Shown here: piece by piece, positions 7,636-16,681 of the stretch
How the letters are laid out: every line of letters starts with the position of its first letter
How positions within the stretch are numbered: the first letter of the stretch is position 1
From: Oscillibacter valericigenes
Lineage (GTDB): Bacteria > Bacillota > Clostridia > Oscillospirales > Oscillospiraceae
Length of the DNA: 64,000 bases
Reading direction: 5' to 3'
NCBI RefSeq assembly: GCF_021531315.1
Contig: NZ_JAFBIQ010000004.1
Location: forward strand, 87,110 to 151,109
Program-made: the position numbers and the translations under genes
Notes under the pieces: generated by a model
Told to the model about the DNA's origin: nothing
The model's database searches: none
The model's input: only the letters and a program-made list of their open reading frames with translations

Positions 7636-9417
7636 GTGTTTCGCTCGCTGCACATGAAGCTGGTGCTCATCATGCTGCTGCTCATCACCTCGCTCATGGC
7701 GGTGGTGGGCGCGTTTCTGATGACCAGCGTGACCAATTTCTACATCGACGACTTCTACTCGCAGATGGCCAGCACCTTCGGCGAGAGCAACGCCGCCTTT
7801 GTCAATTCCCTGCGCGCTGAGGCCGCGCAGGAGGGCGGTGCGGCGGTGATGCAGTCCATGCTCGAGACCTATTCGGGTACGCTCGGCATCGACTCGCGCA
7901 ACCGCAATTACTATATCCTCGATGCCGCGACGGGCGAATGTCTCGCTGCGAGCGACGAACCTGGCGGCGAGCATCTGGAGCAGACCGCGAACCTTCTCAC
8001 CGCCCGCAACGGCGCAGTCGGCGACGAGAGCGACATCGCCGCAAGCTATATGGATGTCGCCATTCCCATCTCGGGCGGTGACAACCATTATATCATCTAT
8101 ATCCGCGACAACCGCAACACGGTCTCGAGTCTGAACAGCGAGCTGATGATCATTATTTTGCAGGCGCTGCTGGTCGGCCTTCTGATCTCCGTGCTGCTGA
8201 GTTTTCTGCTCTCGAAAACAATGATCAACCCCATCGAAAAGCTGACCGAGGGCGCCGAGCGCGTGGCGAGCGGCGACTTCAGCGAAAAGCTGGAGGTCGA
8301 TTCCACCGACGAGATCGGTATTCTCACCACTACCTTCAACGACATGGCAAGCGTGCTGCACACCACGCTCGAGACCGTCGAGGCCGAGCGCAACAAGCTC
8401 GACACGCTCTTTCTGCACATGACCGACGGCGTGGTCGCCTACGACCGCGACGGCGTACTCATTCACTGCAATCCCGCCGCGAGCGAGCTTTTGGGCCGCA
8501 GCGCGGACGAGTGCGTGTATTCCGAGCTCTTCGAGCCGCTGTGCCCCTTTGAAACCGTCATGACGATGCAGCGCAGCGACTTCGTCTCCTCCGAGCTGAC
8601 GGTCGGCGAGCGCACGGTCGAGCTGTACTTCGCGCCCTTTTCCGACGAGGAGCGCGGCGGCGTGCTGGTCGTGCTGCACGATGTCACGCAGCAGCGCAAG
8701 GCCGAGGACCGCCGCCGCGAGTTTGTGGCGAACGTCTCCCACGAGCTGCGCACCCCGCTGACCAATATCCGCTCCTATGCCGAAACGATCCGCGACGCGG
8801 GTGTCGAGCTGCCGCGTGAGCTGGAAAACAACTTCCTCGACATCGTCATCAACGAATCCGACCGCATGACGCACATCGTGCAGGATCTGCTCACGCTCTC
8901 GCGGCTCGACAACGGCAGGAGCGAGATGAATATGGCGCGCTTCGACTTCGGCGCGGCCATCGACGCCGTGCTGCGCTCCATCGCGCTGGAGGCGCGCCGC
9001 CACGGCCATGAGCTGACGCATGAGTACCGCGACCTGCCGATGATCATGGGTGACCGCGGGCGCATCGAGCAGGTCATGCTCAATGTGCTCGGCAACGCCG
9101 TGAAGTATACGCCCGACGGCGGCCACATCCGCGTCACCGCGGGAGCGGAGGGCGAGAAGGTATGGATGGAGGTCGCGGACGACGGCATCGGCATCCCGAA
9201 GGAGGACCGCAGCCGCATTTTCGAGCGCTTTTACCGCGTGGACAAGGCGCGCTCGCGCGAGTCCGGCGGCACGGGCCTCGGCCTTTCCATCGCCACCGAG
9301 ATCGTGCAGCGCCACCATGGCACGCTCTCGCTCGTAGACCGTGACGGCCCCGGCACGACGGTCCGGCTTGAGCTGCCCGTTCAGCAGGCCGAGGGGCAGG
9401 AGGCCATCCATGGATAA
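7636..9417 (+). CDS. walK: WalK-like sensor histidine kinase
   Basis: The 593-residue membrane kinase has a first helix near residues 8-30, an extracellular sensor region, a second helix near 170-192, HAMP (about 192-245), PAS (about 255-345), then HisKA with phospho-acceptor His369 (NVSHELRTPLTN). The HATPase domain has N (MLNVLGNAVKYTPDGG), G1 (DDGIGIP) and G2 (GGTGLGLSI) boxes. GTG 7636 is chosen because AGGGAGG lies seven bases upstream. The domain order equals WalK of Firmicutes. It should phosphorylate the regulator encoded 34 bases upstream. Confidence 0.9.
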   Translation: MFRSLHMKLVLIMLLLITSLMAVVGAFLMTSVTNFYIDDFYSQMASTFGESNAAFVNSLRAEAAQEGGAAVMQSMLETYSGTLGIDSRNRNYYILDAATGECLAASDEPGGEHLEQTANLLTARNGAVGDESDIAASYMDVAIPISGGDNHYIIYIRDNRNTVSSLNSELMIIILQALLVGLLISVLLSFLLSKTMINPIEKLTEGAERVASGDFSEKLEVDSTDEIGILTTTFNDMASVLHTTLETVEAERNKLDTLFLHMTDGVVAYDRDGVLIHCNPAASELLGRSADECVYSELFEPLCPFETVMTMQRSDFVSSELTVGERTVELYFAPFSDEERGGVLVVLHDVTQQRKAEDRRREFVANVSHELRTPLTNIRSYAETIRDAGVELPRELENNFLDIVINESDRMTHIVQDLLTLSRLDNGRSEMNMARFDFGAAIDAVLRSIALEARRHGHELTHEYRDLPMIMGDRGRIEQVMLNVLGNAVKYTPDGGHIRVTAGAEGEKVWMEVADDGIGIPKEDRSRIFERFYRVDKARSRESGGTGLGLSIATEIVQRHHGTLSLVDRDGPGTTVRLELPVQQAEGQEAIHG

Positions 9418-10711
9418 GAGGGCCAAACGCTTCGACCGCCTGCAAAACCTCACCATCTTCGTGCTGGCGCTCTCCTTCATTCTGCTGCTGGTGCAGACGC
9501 CGCTGTTCGGTAACGCGGGCGGCGCGGCCATTTCCTCCGCTGTGCGCAGCTGGCTCACCGGTCAGACGGCTGCCGGCGCGGAGGAACCGGACTCTCTCAC
9601 CGCGCTTGCGGTTCCGGTGCGCATCGTGCAGACCAATGACTTCATCCGCAGCGGCGCGGACGCGCTGACGACCGCGGATGCTGACTTTGAGACCGCCGGC
9701 TCGTTTCTCGGCGAAGCCATCGGCTCTGCCCACAGCATTTCATCCGTTTCCGAGAATAGCTTCCTCTCTGCACTGGACGGCTCGGGGCTTTACTTTGCCT
9801 TTCCCTGCGGCGTACCGCTCGAGGTGCTTTCGGCGCGGCTGGGCATACAGCCGCCCACCACGCGCCAGCTTGATGTGCACCGCTGCCTGCTCAGTGTGAA
9901 CGGCGAGGACACCGCCGTGCTGTTTCTGCAAAGCGAGAAGCAGGGTATCTACCGCTTCTCAACTGCGGTGAGCGCCTCGTCGCTGAAGGAACATTTGGAA
10001 ACGCAGGACGGCAGCGGCGTCGATTTTGTCCGCTCGCTCGGCGAGGAGTACGCCTCTCTCTCCCCCTACACGCTCGTGTTCGACAGCGTGAGCACGCGCG
10101 CCGCGCTCTCCGCGGCGAACGCCCTGAGCGATTACCCTTCGGACGAACTGCTGCGCCGCGCCGAGTTCAATCCCCACACCAAGGACCGCTATGTGGAATC
10201 CTCCGGCACAGAGGTCGTCATCGAGGGCCAGCGCAAGCTCTACCTCCACCCTGACGGAACGCTCTCTTACAGCGGCGGCGCGGCGGAGGAGCCCTCTCTT
10301 TTTGCTGTCGCCGCGGCGGACGCCGCGCACATCTCCCGCGCAGAGCTCTGCGCCGCCGCGCGCAGCCTGATCGGCGCGCTCACGCAGGGCCGCATCGGCG
10401 ACGCCGCGCTCTATCTCAGCGGCATTGAGGCCAAGGAAAACAGTGCGGTCGTCACCTTCGATTACATGGTGGACGGCACGCCCGTCCGCTTCGCCAACGG
10501 CGCCCATGCCGCCGAGGTCCGCATCGAGGGGCAGAGCATCACCGCCTTTTCCCTGAAGCTGCGGCGCTATGTGCTCACCGAGCAGGATTCCCTGCTGCTG
10601 CCGCTCGCGCTCTCACGCGCCATCGCGCAGCGCTATCCAGGCTGCGAGCTGAGCGTGGCTTATATTGATCCCTTCGGCGACCGTGTCAGCGCGAGCTGGG
10701 TCGCCGACTGA
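9410..10711 (+). CDS. YycH/WalH-like membrane-anchored regulatory protein
   Basis: The 433-residue protein has one N-terminal helix (NLTIFVLALSFILLLVQTPL) and a large outside domain. It starts at ATG 9410, overlapping the kinase gene by 8 bases, with CAGGAGG as SD, so translation is coupled. YycH in Bacilli binds WalK in the membrane and tunes its activity. Similarity is judged from position, topology and the two-lobed extracellular part (HRCLLSVNGEDTAVLFLQ, HPDGTLSYSG); sequence identity to known YycH is low. Confidence 0.65.
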   Translation: MDKRAKRFDRLQNLTIFVLALSFILLLVQTPLFGNAGGAAISSAVRSWLTGQTAAGAEEPDSLTALAVPVRIVQTNDFIRSGADALTTADADFETAGSFLGEAIGSAHSISSVSENSFLSALDGSGLYFAFPCGVPLEVLSARLGIQPPTTRQLDVHRCLLSVNGEDTAVLFLQSEKQGIYRFSTAVSASSLKEHLETQDGSGVDFVRSLGEEYASLSPYTLVFDSVSTRAALSAANALSDYPSDELLRRAEFNPHTKDRYVESSGTEVVIEGQRKLYLHPDGTLSYSGGAAEEPSLFAVAAADAAHISRAELCAAARSLIGALTQGRIGDAALYLSGIEAKENSAVVTFDYMVDGTPVRFANGAHAAEVRIEGQSITAFSLKLRRYVLTEQDSLLLPLALSRAIAQRYPGCELSVAYIDPFGDRVSASWVAD

Positions 10712-10735
10712 GCCCATCGGAAAGGAGGACGCGCC

Positions 10736-11557
10736 TTGAATACCGCACGGCTCAAAAATATCGTCATCATCATTCTGCTGCTCGCCAACGCCTTTCTGCT
10801 TGTCCTCCTGCTCTCGCGCCGCGCGGAGGAATATGCCGCGCAGGAGCGTTCCCTTGCGCAGCTCACCGCGCTCTATGACTCCAACGGCATCACCCTTGAC
10901 GGCGCTCTTTTGAACGATCTGCCCGATTCCGTGCTGAATGTCCAGCCCTCACGCGACCTCGCCGCCGAGCAGGCGCTTGCCGAGGGCATCATCGGCGCGG
11001 TCGCCTCGATCGACTCCGGCGGCGGCATCTACCGTTATTACAGCTCCGACGGCCTCGGCAGCGCCGTATGCCTCATCCGCTCCGGCGGCGCGCTGGAGGC
11101 CACGCTCAGCCGCGCGGTGGACGATCCCGCCAAATTCTGCTCCGAGCTCTGCATCCCGCTCGGCTACCGCGACTTCCATGTCCTCAATGACGGCGTGCGC
11201 ACGATCGTCACCGCCAAGCGCAGCGTGGACGAGCTGGAGGTCTACAACTCCTCGCTGACCTTCACCTTCTCCGGCAGCACGCTCACCACGGTCAGCGGCA
11301 GCTTTCTCCCGCTCATCGACACGAGCGAGAGCGGAAAAATCACCCTTGATGCCATGACTGCGCTGGTACGCTTTCTCGACTACCGCAGCACCTCCGGCGC
11401 GGTGTGTACGCAGATCACAGGCCTTTCCGCGGGCTATCTGATGCAGAGCACGACCTCTGCGCCGCTCCGTCTCGTGCCTGTGCTGCGCGTGGACACCGAT
11501 GTTTACAGTTATTATGTCAATGTCATTTCCGGCGAGGTCACGCGCGTATCAGCCTGA
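10736..11557 (+). CDS. YycI/WalI-like membrane-anchored regulatory protein
   Basis: The 273-residue protein has one N-terminal helix (NIVIIILLLANAFLLVLLL) followed by an extracellular domain. In the C-terminal half a YycI-like segment (TALVRFLDYR, then PVLRVDTDVYSYYVNVISGE) resembles the YycH/YycI fold, which recycles inhibitory domains. Translation most likely starts at TTG 10736, with AAGGAGG at 10722-10728. It should form a complex with the preceding YycH-like protein and the kinase. The call rests on context and topology. Confidence 0.65.
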   Translation: MNTARLKNIVIIILLLANAFLLVLLLSRRAEEYAAQERSLAQLTALYDSNGITLDGALLNDLPDSVLNVQPSRDLAAEQALAEGIIGAVASIDSGGGIYRYYSSDGLGSAVCLIRSGGALEATLSRAVDDPAKFCSELCIPLGYRDFHVLNDGVRTIVTAKRSVDELEVYNSSLTFTFSGSTLTTVSGSFLPLIDTSESGKITLDAMTALVRFLDYRSTSGAVCTQITGLSAGYLMQSTTSAPLRLVPVLRVDTDVYSYYVNVISGEVTRVSA

Positions 11558-11584
11558 ACAGTGCTTTCTTTCGCATTTTAGGGA

Positions 11585-11612
11585 TTGCATTTTGGGGATT
11601 TTTTGGTATACT
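11585..11612 (+). promoter_or_regulatory. murA promoter
   Basis: TTGCAT (11585-11590), a 16-base spacer and TATACT (11607-11612) lie about 100 bases before murA. Confidence 0.65.
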
Positions 11613-11710
11613 GAGGTTGTATTATGTGAATACTATCGCCATTCGGCGGCAGGGGTTTCTTGCGCTCTGCCGTCGGGCGTATCGTCCTCTATCTGAAATG
11701 AGGTGCTTTT

Positions 11711-13003
11711 TTGACAAAATATATCGTTCAGGGCGGCTCGCCGCTCTTCGGTGAGGTCCATATCAGCGGCGCGAAGAACGCCGCCGTCGCCATCCTGCCT
11801 GCCGCACTGCTGGTGGACGGTGTGTGCCGCATTGAAAATATCCCCCAGATCAGCGATGTGACCGTGCTGCTGAAAATCTTGGAGCAGCTTGGCGCGAAGG
11901 TACGCGTACTCAACAAGAGCGATGTGGAGCTGGACTGCCGCCATATCGCCACCACCCGCGCCCCGCAGGAGTTGGCGCACAAGCTGCGCGCGAGTTACTA
12001 CCTCATCGGCGCGCTGCTGGGCCGCTTCGGCACCGCCGAGGTCTCCATGCCCGGCGGCTGCAACTTTGGCGGCACCCGCCCCATCGACCAGCATGTCAAG
12101 GGCTTTGCTGCGATGGGCGCGACGGTGCGCGAGGGCGACTACATCCGCGCGGACGCCGAGGGCGGGCGTATGAAGGGCGCGAACATCTATCTCGATGTCA
12201 TCTCCGTGGGCGCTACCATGAACATCATGATGGCCGCCGCACTGGCCGATGGCACGACAGTCATTGAAAACGCGGCGAAGGAGCCGCACATCGTCGACCT
12301 TGCCAACTTTCTCAACTCCATGGGCGCCGATGTCAAGGGTGCCGGCACCGACACCATCCGCATCACGGGCGTGGAGCGGCTGCATGGCGGCACCTATGCC
12401 ATCATTCCCGACCAAATCGAGGCGGGCACCTACATGGCCGCCGTCGCCGCTGTCGGCGGGCAGATCCGTGTGCGCGGCATCATTCCCAAGCACATGGACT
12501 GCATCACCGCAAAGCTGCAGGAGATGGGCGTGGAGGTCGAGGAGCAAGATGACGACCTGATCGTCCGCCGCAGCGGCGCGCTGCGCCACGCAAATGTCAA
12601 GACGCTGCCCTACCCCGGCTTTCCGACCGATATGCAGCCGCAGATCACCACCGTGCTCACGCTCGCAGAGGGCACCAGCACCGTGACCGAGGGCGTGTGG
12701 GACAGCCGCTACCGCTATGTCGGCGAGCTGACGCGCATGGGCGCACAGATTCGCGTCGAGGGCCGCACCGCCGTTGTCGAGGGTGTAGAAAAGCTCACGC
12801 CGGCCAATATTCAGGCTTATGATCTCCGCGCGGGAGCCGCCATGCTCATCGCCGCGCTCGCCGCCGACGGTGTGAGCGAGATCTCGAATGTGCAGTATAT
12901 CGAGCGCGGGTATGAGGACATCATCGGCAAGCTCCATGCGCTCGGCGCACGGATCGAATGTGTAGAGGAAAACGACGAGCCGCCTGTCCGGCAGCTTGGC
13001 TGA
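11711..13003 (+). CDS. murA: UDP-N-acetylglucosamine 1-carboxyvinyltransferase
   Basis: MurA transfers enolpyruvyl from PEP to UDP-GlcNAc, the first committed step of peptidoglycan synthesis. The 430-residue protein has the substrate lysine segment (SGAKNAAVAILPAALL), the catalytic loop PGGCNFGGTRPIDQH with Cys117, which predicts fosfomycin sensitivity, and FPTDMQPQ. No in-frame ATG gives this N-terminus; TTG 11711 after GAGGTG is the likely start. It lies inside the wal cluster, between yycI and walJ. A terminator follows. Confidence 0.95.
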   Translation: MTKYIVQGGSPLFGEVHISGAKNAAVAILPAALLVDGVCRIENIPQISDVTVLLKILEQLGAKVRVLNKSDVELDCRHIATTRAPQELAHKLRASYYLIGALLGRFGTAEVSMPGGCNFGGTRPIDQHVKGFAAMGATVREGDYIRADAEGGRMKGANIYLDVISVGATMNIMMAAALADGTTVIENAAKEPHIVDLANFLNSMGADVKGAGTDTIRITGVERLHGGTYAIIPDQIEAGTYMAAVAAVGGQIRVRGIIPKHMDCITAKLQEMGVEVEEQDDDLIVRRSGALRHANVKTLPYPGFPTDMQPQITTVLTLAEGTSTVTEGVWDSRYRYVGELTRMGAQIRVEGRTAVVEGVEKLTPANIQAYDLRAGAAMLIAALAADGVSEISNVQYIERGYEDIIGKLHALGARIECVEENDEPPVRQLG

Positions 13004-13014
13004 GGCCATGATAA

Positions 13015-13040
13015 AAAGCACCGACTTTTGTCGGTGCTTT
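13015..13040 (+). terminator. Intrinsic terminator between murA and the convergent small gene
   Basis: AAAGCACCGAC / GTCGGTGCTTT forms an 11-bp stem with a 4-base loop, flanked by A and T runs, so it works for both convergent genes. Confidence 0.9.
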
Positions 13041-13062
13041 TCCTGTTTTCGTTTCATGCTTT

Positions 13063-13404
13063 TCAGTTCATCAGATAGCCAAAGCCCATAATGAGATAGA
13101 GCGGGCCAAAGCAGTATGGCATAAACAGCTCGTTGTGCGGGATCCTGACCTTGAAGCAGTCCGTCAGAACCAAAATCTCGCAGACATAGGCGATCGCGCC
13201 GAGAAGGTAGCCCACCGCACGCAGCACCTGGTATCCGTTCAACCGGATGGAAAGGATGAACAGCAGCACCGCCAGCACGACCATCGTGTTGCGGATGCGC
13301 AGAGCGATCTGCGCCGGCACACTTTTGCCGTGGCCGATCAAAAGGTCCTCGTCTCCGAAAAAGCCCTCAACGGCATTTTCAATTTTCTGATATTCGTTCT
13401 GCAT
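13063..13404 (-). CDS. Small membrane protein of unknown function
   Basis: The 113-residue protein has a soluble, acidic N-terminal third and about three hydrophobic helices (MVVLAVLLFILSI, AVGYLLGAIAYVCEILVL, CFGPLYLIMGFGYLM). SD AAAGGAG precedes ATG 13404, and the gene has its own promoter at 13460-13488. It is the only minus-strand gene inside the wal-rlmH region. I do not recognise the family. Confidence 0.7.
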   Translation of the reverse strand: MQNEYQKIENAVEGFFGDEDLLIGHGKSVPAQIALRIRNTMVVLAVLLFILSIRLNGYQVLRAVGYLLGAIAYVCEILVLTDCFKVRIPHNELFMPYCFGPLYLIMGFGYLMN

Positions 13405-13459
13405 GGTGTGTTCTCCTTTCTTTTATTTTGCAGATCAGTCATTCCTTTTTGTTGTTTTA

Positions 13460-13488
13460 AGTATACCAAAAGATAATCTATTTGTAAA
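13460..13488 (-). promoter_or_regulatory. Promoter of the small membrane protein gene
   Basis: Minus strand TTTACA (13488-13483), a 17-base spacer and TATACT (13465-13460). Confidence 0.7.
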
Positions 13489-13568
13489 GATGCCGTTAAG
13501 AAAATTCTGTGCAAAATTTTAACGGATTTTTAGCACTTGCTTCTGTGCAACTTGCACGACTTTTTCTT

Positions 13569-13597
13569 TTGACTATTGACCTGCACTGTGGTATCCT
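13569..13597 (+). promoter_or_regulatory. walJ promoter
   Basis: TTGACT (13569-13574), a 17-base spacer and TATCCT (13592-13597) lie about 30 bases before the walJ start. Confidence 0.7.
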
Positions 13598-13627
13598 TGA
13601 AATAAGATCACACAAAGGATGCATTTC

Positions 13628-14410
13628 ATGGAATTCTACACCCTTGCCAGCGGTTCGAGCGGCAACTGCACGCTCGTGTGCGCGGGCAACTCGTTGCTGC
13701 TCATCGACGCGGGCATCTCCTGCCGGCGTATCGAGCAGTCTCTCAAGGCGCTGGGACTGGCGCTCGGCGACCTGAGCGCCGTTTTCATCACGCACGAGCA
13801 CGCCGACCATGTCGGCGGCCTTGCGACGCTCACGAAAAAATGCACCGCTCCGGTCTATGTCACACGCGGCGTGTCGCATGTCCTCACCTGCCCCGTCGTC
13901 GCCTTTACCGCGGGCGACGCGCTGGAGCTTTCCAGCTGCACGGTGCGCTCGTTTTCCATCTCGCACGATGCGATCGATCCGGTCGGCTACCGCATCGACG
14001 CGCCCGACGGCTCGCTCGGCTTTCTAACCGACACCGGCTTTGTCACAGATGCGGCGCGCGAGGCGCTTCTGGGCGTTGACGCGCTTTTGCTTGAGGCCAA
14101 TCACGACATCGCTGCGCTGCAAAACGGCCCCTATCCCTACTTTCTCAAGCGCCGCGTTCTCAGCAGCGAGGGGCATCTCTCCAACGACGCGGCAGCAGAG
14201 TTCGCGCTGTGCGCCGTGCGGAGCGGTACGCGCGACATCCTGCTCGCACACCTCTCCAAAGAGAACAACACGCCCGAGCTGGCGGAATACGCCGTCGCCC
14301 GCGCGCTCCAGTCCGCCGGCTTTCCCGTGCGGCTCGGCGTCGCGCCACGCGACACCATGAGTGAGGTACACCTATGCAGAAGGTCACCATCCTTTGCGGC
14401 GGCAAACTGA
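13628..14410 (+). CDS. walJ: MBL-fold metallohydrolase, WalJ/YycJ
   Basis: This cytoplasmic metallo-beta-lactamase-fold protein of the YycJ family is linked to coordination of cell division and DNA replication. The metal motif THEHADHVGG is near residue 55, preceded by ASGSSGNCT and IDAGISCRRIE, with downstream ligands in TDTG and EANHD and the terminal region EGHLSND. Start 13628 is preferred over the in-frame ATG 13619 because of spacing to AAAGG. Its last 37 bases overlap the start of rlmH in another frame, so the two genes are coupled, as in other Firmicutes. Confidence 0.92.
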   Translation: MEFYTLASGSSGNCTLVCAGNSLLLIDAGISCRRIEQSLKALGLALGDLSAVFITHEHADHVGGLATLTKKCTAPVYVTRGVSHVLTCPVVAFTAGDALELSSCTVRSFSISHDAIDPVGYRIDAPDGSLGFLTDTGFVTDAAREALLGVDALLLEANHDIAALQNGPYPYFLKRRVLSSEGHLSNDAAAEFALCAVRSGTRDILLAHLSKENNTPELAEYAVARALQSAGFPVRLGVAPRDTMSEVHLCRRSPSFAAAN

Positions 14411-14856
14411 AGGAAACCTTTTACGCTGCGGCGGTCGCGGAGTATCAAAAGCGCCTGCAGCGCCACTGTAAGTTAGAGATCGTCGAGCTGCCCGAGCAAA
14501 AGCTGCCGGACACCCCCTCCCCCGCCGAGATCGATCAGGCGCTCGCGCGCGAGGCCGCGACGCTTGAAGAAAGGCTCCCCAGGGGCGGCGCGCTCATCGC
14601 GCTGTGCATTGAGGGCACGGAGCTGAGCAGCGAAGCGCTCTCGAAAAAGCTCTCTCAGCTCACCGCGGCGGGGGCCTCACAGCTGACCTTTCTGATCGGC
14701 GGCAGCTTTGGTCTGCACGAGCGCGTGAAGGCGCGCGCCGACCTGCGCCTTTCGATGTCGCCGATGACCTTTCCGCATCACCTCGCGCGGGTGATGCTGC
14801 TCGAGCAGATCTACCGCGCGTACCAGATCGACGCCGGAACAAAATACCACAAGTAA
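14374..14856 (+). CDS. rlmH: 23S rRNA (pseudouridine1915-N3)-methyltransferase
   Basis: RlmH is a small SPOUT methyltransferase that modifies 23S rRNA of assembled ribosomes. The 160-residue sequence has the SAM-binding knot (LIALCIEGTELSSEALSKKL, FLIGGSFGLHERV) and the invariant C-terminus (HHLARVMLLEQIYRAYQI, YHK). The start overlaps the 3' end of walJ. Confidence 0.95.
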   Translation: MQKVTILCGGKLKETFYAAAVAEYQKRLQRHCKLEIVELPEQKLPDTPSPAEIDQALAREAATLEERLPRGGALIALCIEGTELSSEALSKKLSQLTAAGASQLTFLIGGSFGLHERVKARADLRLSMSPMTFPHHLARVMLLEQIYRAYQIDAGTKYHK

Positions 14857-14883
14857 CGCCAACTTTTTTCAAGGAGGTTTCTT

Positions 14884-16608
14884 ATGGACTATCGCAAGGA
14901 ATACGAAAAGTGGCTCGCCTCCCCCGCGCTGAGCGAGGACGAGCGCAAGGAGCTCAAGGCCATCGCAAACGATGAAAAAGAGATCAAATCCCGCTTCTAT
15001 GGCCCGCTTGAGTTCGGCACGGCGGGCCTGCGCGGCACGATGTTCACGGGGCTTCACAACATGAACCGCCATGTCATCCGCTGGGCGACGCAGGGCTTCG
15101 CCAACGTCATCCGCGCCGAGGGCGAGGCGGCAATGAAAAAGGGCGTCGCCGTGTGCATGGACTGCCGCAACCACTCCGCCGAGTTCGCGCGCGAGACCGC
15201 CTGCGTCATGGCCGCCAACGGCATCCATGTTCGGCTCTTTGAGTCCCTGCGCCCCACGCCAGAGCTTTCCTTCGCCGTGCGCGAGTACGGCTGTCAGGCG
15301 GGCGTGAATGTCACCGCCAGCCACAACCCCAAGGAGTATAACGGCTACAAGGTCTACTGGGCGGACGGCGCGCAGCTCCCGCCGCAGCACGCCGCGGCCA
15401 TCGCCGCGGCGCTTGAGAAGATCGACATCTTCACGGGCGTAAAGTCGATGGATTATGACACTGCCCTTGCCGAGGGGAAAATCGAGCTGCTCGGCGAGGA
15501 CTGTGACCGCCGCTTTATGGCGAACATCATGGACATGGTGAACGACTACGAGACCGTCAAAAAGGTTGCGGACGACTTCGGCATGGTCTATACGCCCTTC
15601 CACGGCTGCGGCTATAAGCTGGTGCCCGAGGCGCTCACGGGGCTCGGCATCAAGCACCTCTACTGCGAGCCGCAGCAGATGGTCATTGACGGCAACTTCC
15701 CCACCGTCGCCTCCCCGAACCCCGAAAATCCCGAGGGCTTCTATCTCGCCATCGACCTCGCCAAGGAAAAGAATGTCGATTTTATCCTCGGCACCGACCC
15801 CGACAGCGACCGCGTGGGCATCATGGTGCGCAACAAAGCGGGGGAATTTGAGCCTGTCACCGGCAATCAGACAGGCGTTCTCCTGCTCGACTACCTCATC
15901 GGCGCGATGAAGCGTGCCGGAAAGCTCCCCGAAAAGCCCGCCGCACTCAAGACCATTGTGACGACTGAGATGGCGCGCGCCGTCGCCGAGGCCAACGGCC
16001 TCGACTGCTACGACACCTTCACCGGCTTTAAGTTCATGGCAGAGAAGATGAACGAGCTGGAAAACGCGGGCAAAAACACCGTCATCTTCTCCTATGAGGA
16101 GAGCTACGGCTACATGATCGGCCACTACGTCCGCGACAAGGACGCCGTGACCGCCTCGCTGCTCCTCACCGAGATGGCGGCGTGGTATCACGCGCAGGGC
16201 ATGACGCTCTTCGACGCGCTGCAAGCCCTCTATGAAAAGTACGGCTGGTACGGTGAAAAGACGCACAACCTTGTCATGCCCGGCCTTGACGGGCTTGAAA
16301 AGATGGCGGCGCTGATGCAGTCTCTGCGCGCGCAGCCGCCCGCCGAGATCGGCGGTGTGAAGGTCGCGGTCTATAAGGACTATGCCGACGGCACGGTGCG
16401 CGACGCTGCGAGCGGCGCGGTCACGAGGATGCCCCTCTCCGGCTCGAATGTCCTGCGCTTTGAGCTCTCCGACGGCACGCACATCCTCGTGCGCCCGAGC
16501 GGCACGGAGCCGAAGATCAAGGTCTATATTCTCACAAAGGGCGCGGATGCCGCGCAGCGCGACGCAAACATCGAAAAATACAGCGCGTGGGTGAAAACAC
16601 TCACCTGA
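14884..16608 (+). CDS. Alpha-D-phosphohexomutase (phosphoglucomutase/phosphomannomutase type)
   Basis: The enzyme interconverts hexose 1- and 6-phosphates through a phosphoserine. Domain 1 has TAGLRGTM and the active serine in TASHNPKEYNGYK (Ser146). The metal loop is DPDSDRVG, the sugar loop EESYGYMIG, and the C-terminal phosphate-binding loop RPSGTEPKIK. The length of 574 residues fits the PgcA-like group that feeds glucose 1-phosphate to cell-wall glycolipid and glycogen synthesis. Glucose versus mannose preference cannot be read from sequence. AAGGAGG lies upstream and a terminator downstream. Confidence 0.93.
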   Translation: MDYRKEYEKWLASPALSEDERKELKAIANDEKEIKSRFYGPLEFGTAGLRGTMFTGLHNMNRHVIRWATQGFANVIRAEGEAAMKKGVAVCMDCRNHSAEFARETACVMAANGIHVRLFESLRPTPELSFAVREYGCQAGVNVTASHNPKEYNGYKVYWADGAQLPPQHAAAIAAALEKIDIFTGVKSMDYDTALAEGKIELLGEDCDRRFMANIMDMVNDYETVKKVADDFGMVYTPFHGCGYKLVPEALTGLGIKHLYCEPQQMVIDGNFPTVASPNPENPEGFYLAIDLAKEKNVDFILGTDPDSDRVGIMVRNKAGEFEPVTGNQTGVLLLDYLIGAMKRAGKLPEKPAALKTIVTTEMARAVAEANGLDCYDTFTGFKFMAEKMNELENAGKNTVIFSYEESYGYMIGHYVRDKDAVTASLLLTEMAAWYHAQGMTLFDALQALYEKYGWYGEKTHNLVMPGLDGLEKMAALMQSLRAQPPAEIGGVKVAVYKDYADGTVRDAASGAVTRMPLSGSNVLRFELSDGTHILVRPSGTEPKIKVYILTKGADAAQRDANIEKYSAWVKTLT

Positions 16609-16641
16609 GCGGCCCACAGCGATCTTGTTTTCTTCCATAAA

Positions 16642-16670
16642 AAAGAGGCGGAGCTTTGCTCCGCCTCTTT
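16642..16670. terminator. Bidirectional terminator between convergent genes
   Basis: AAAGAGGCGGAG / CTCCGCCTCTTT with a 5-base loop, flanked by A and T runs, separates the mutase from the convergent aminotransferase. Confidence 0.9.
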
Positions 16671-16681
16671 CCTTTTGCTAT

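Noticed and set aside
7561..9558. A 665-residue open frame on the minus strand opposite walK
   Set aside because: Antisense to a complete histidine kinase gene; no domain recognisable.
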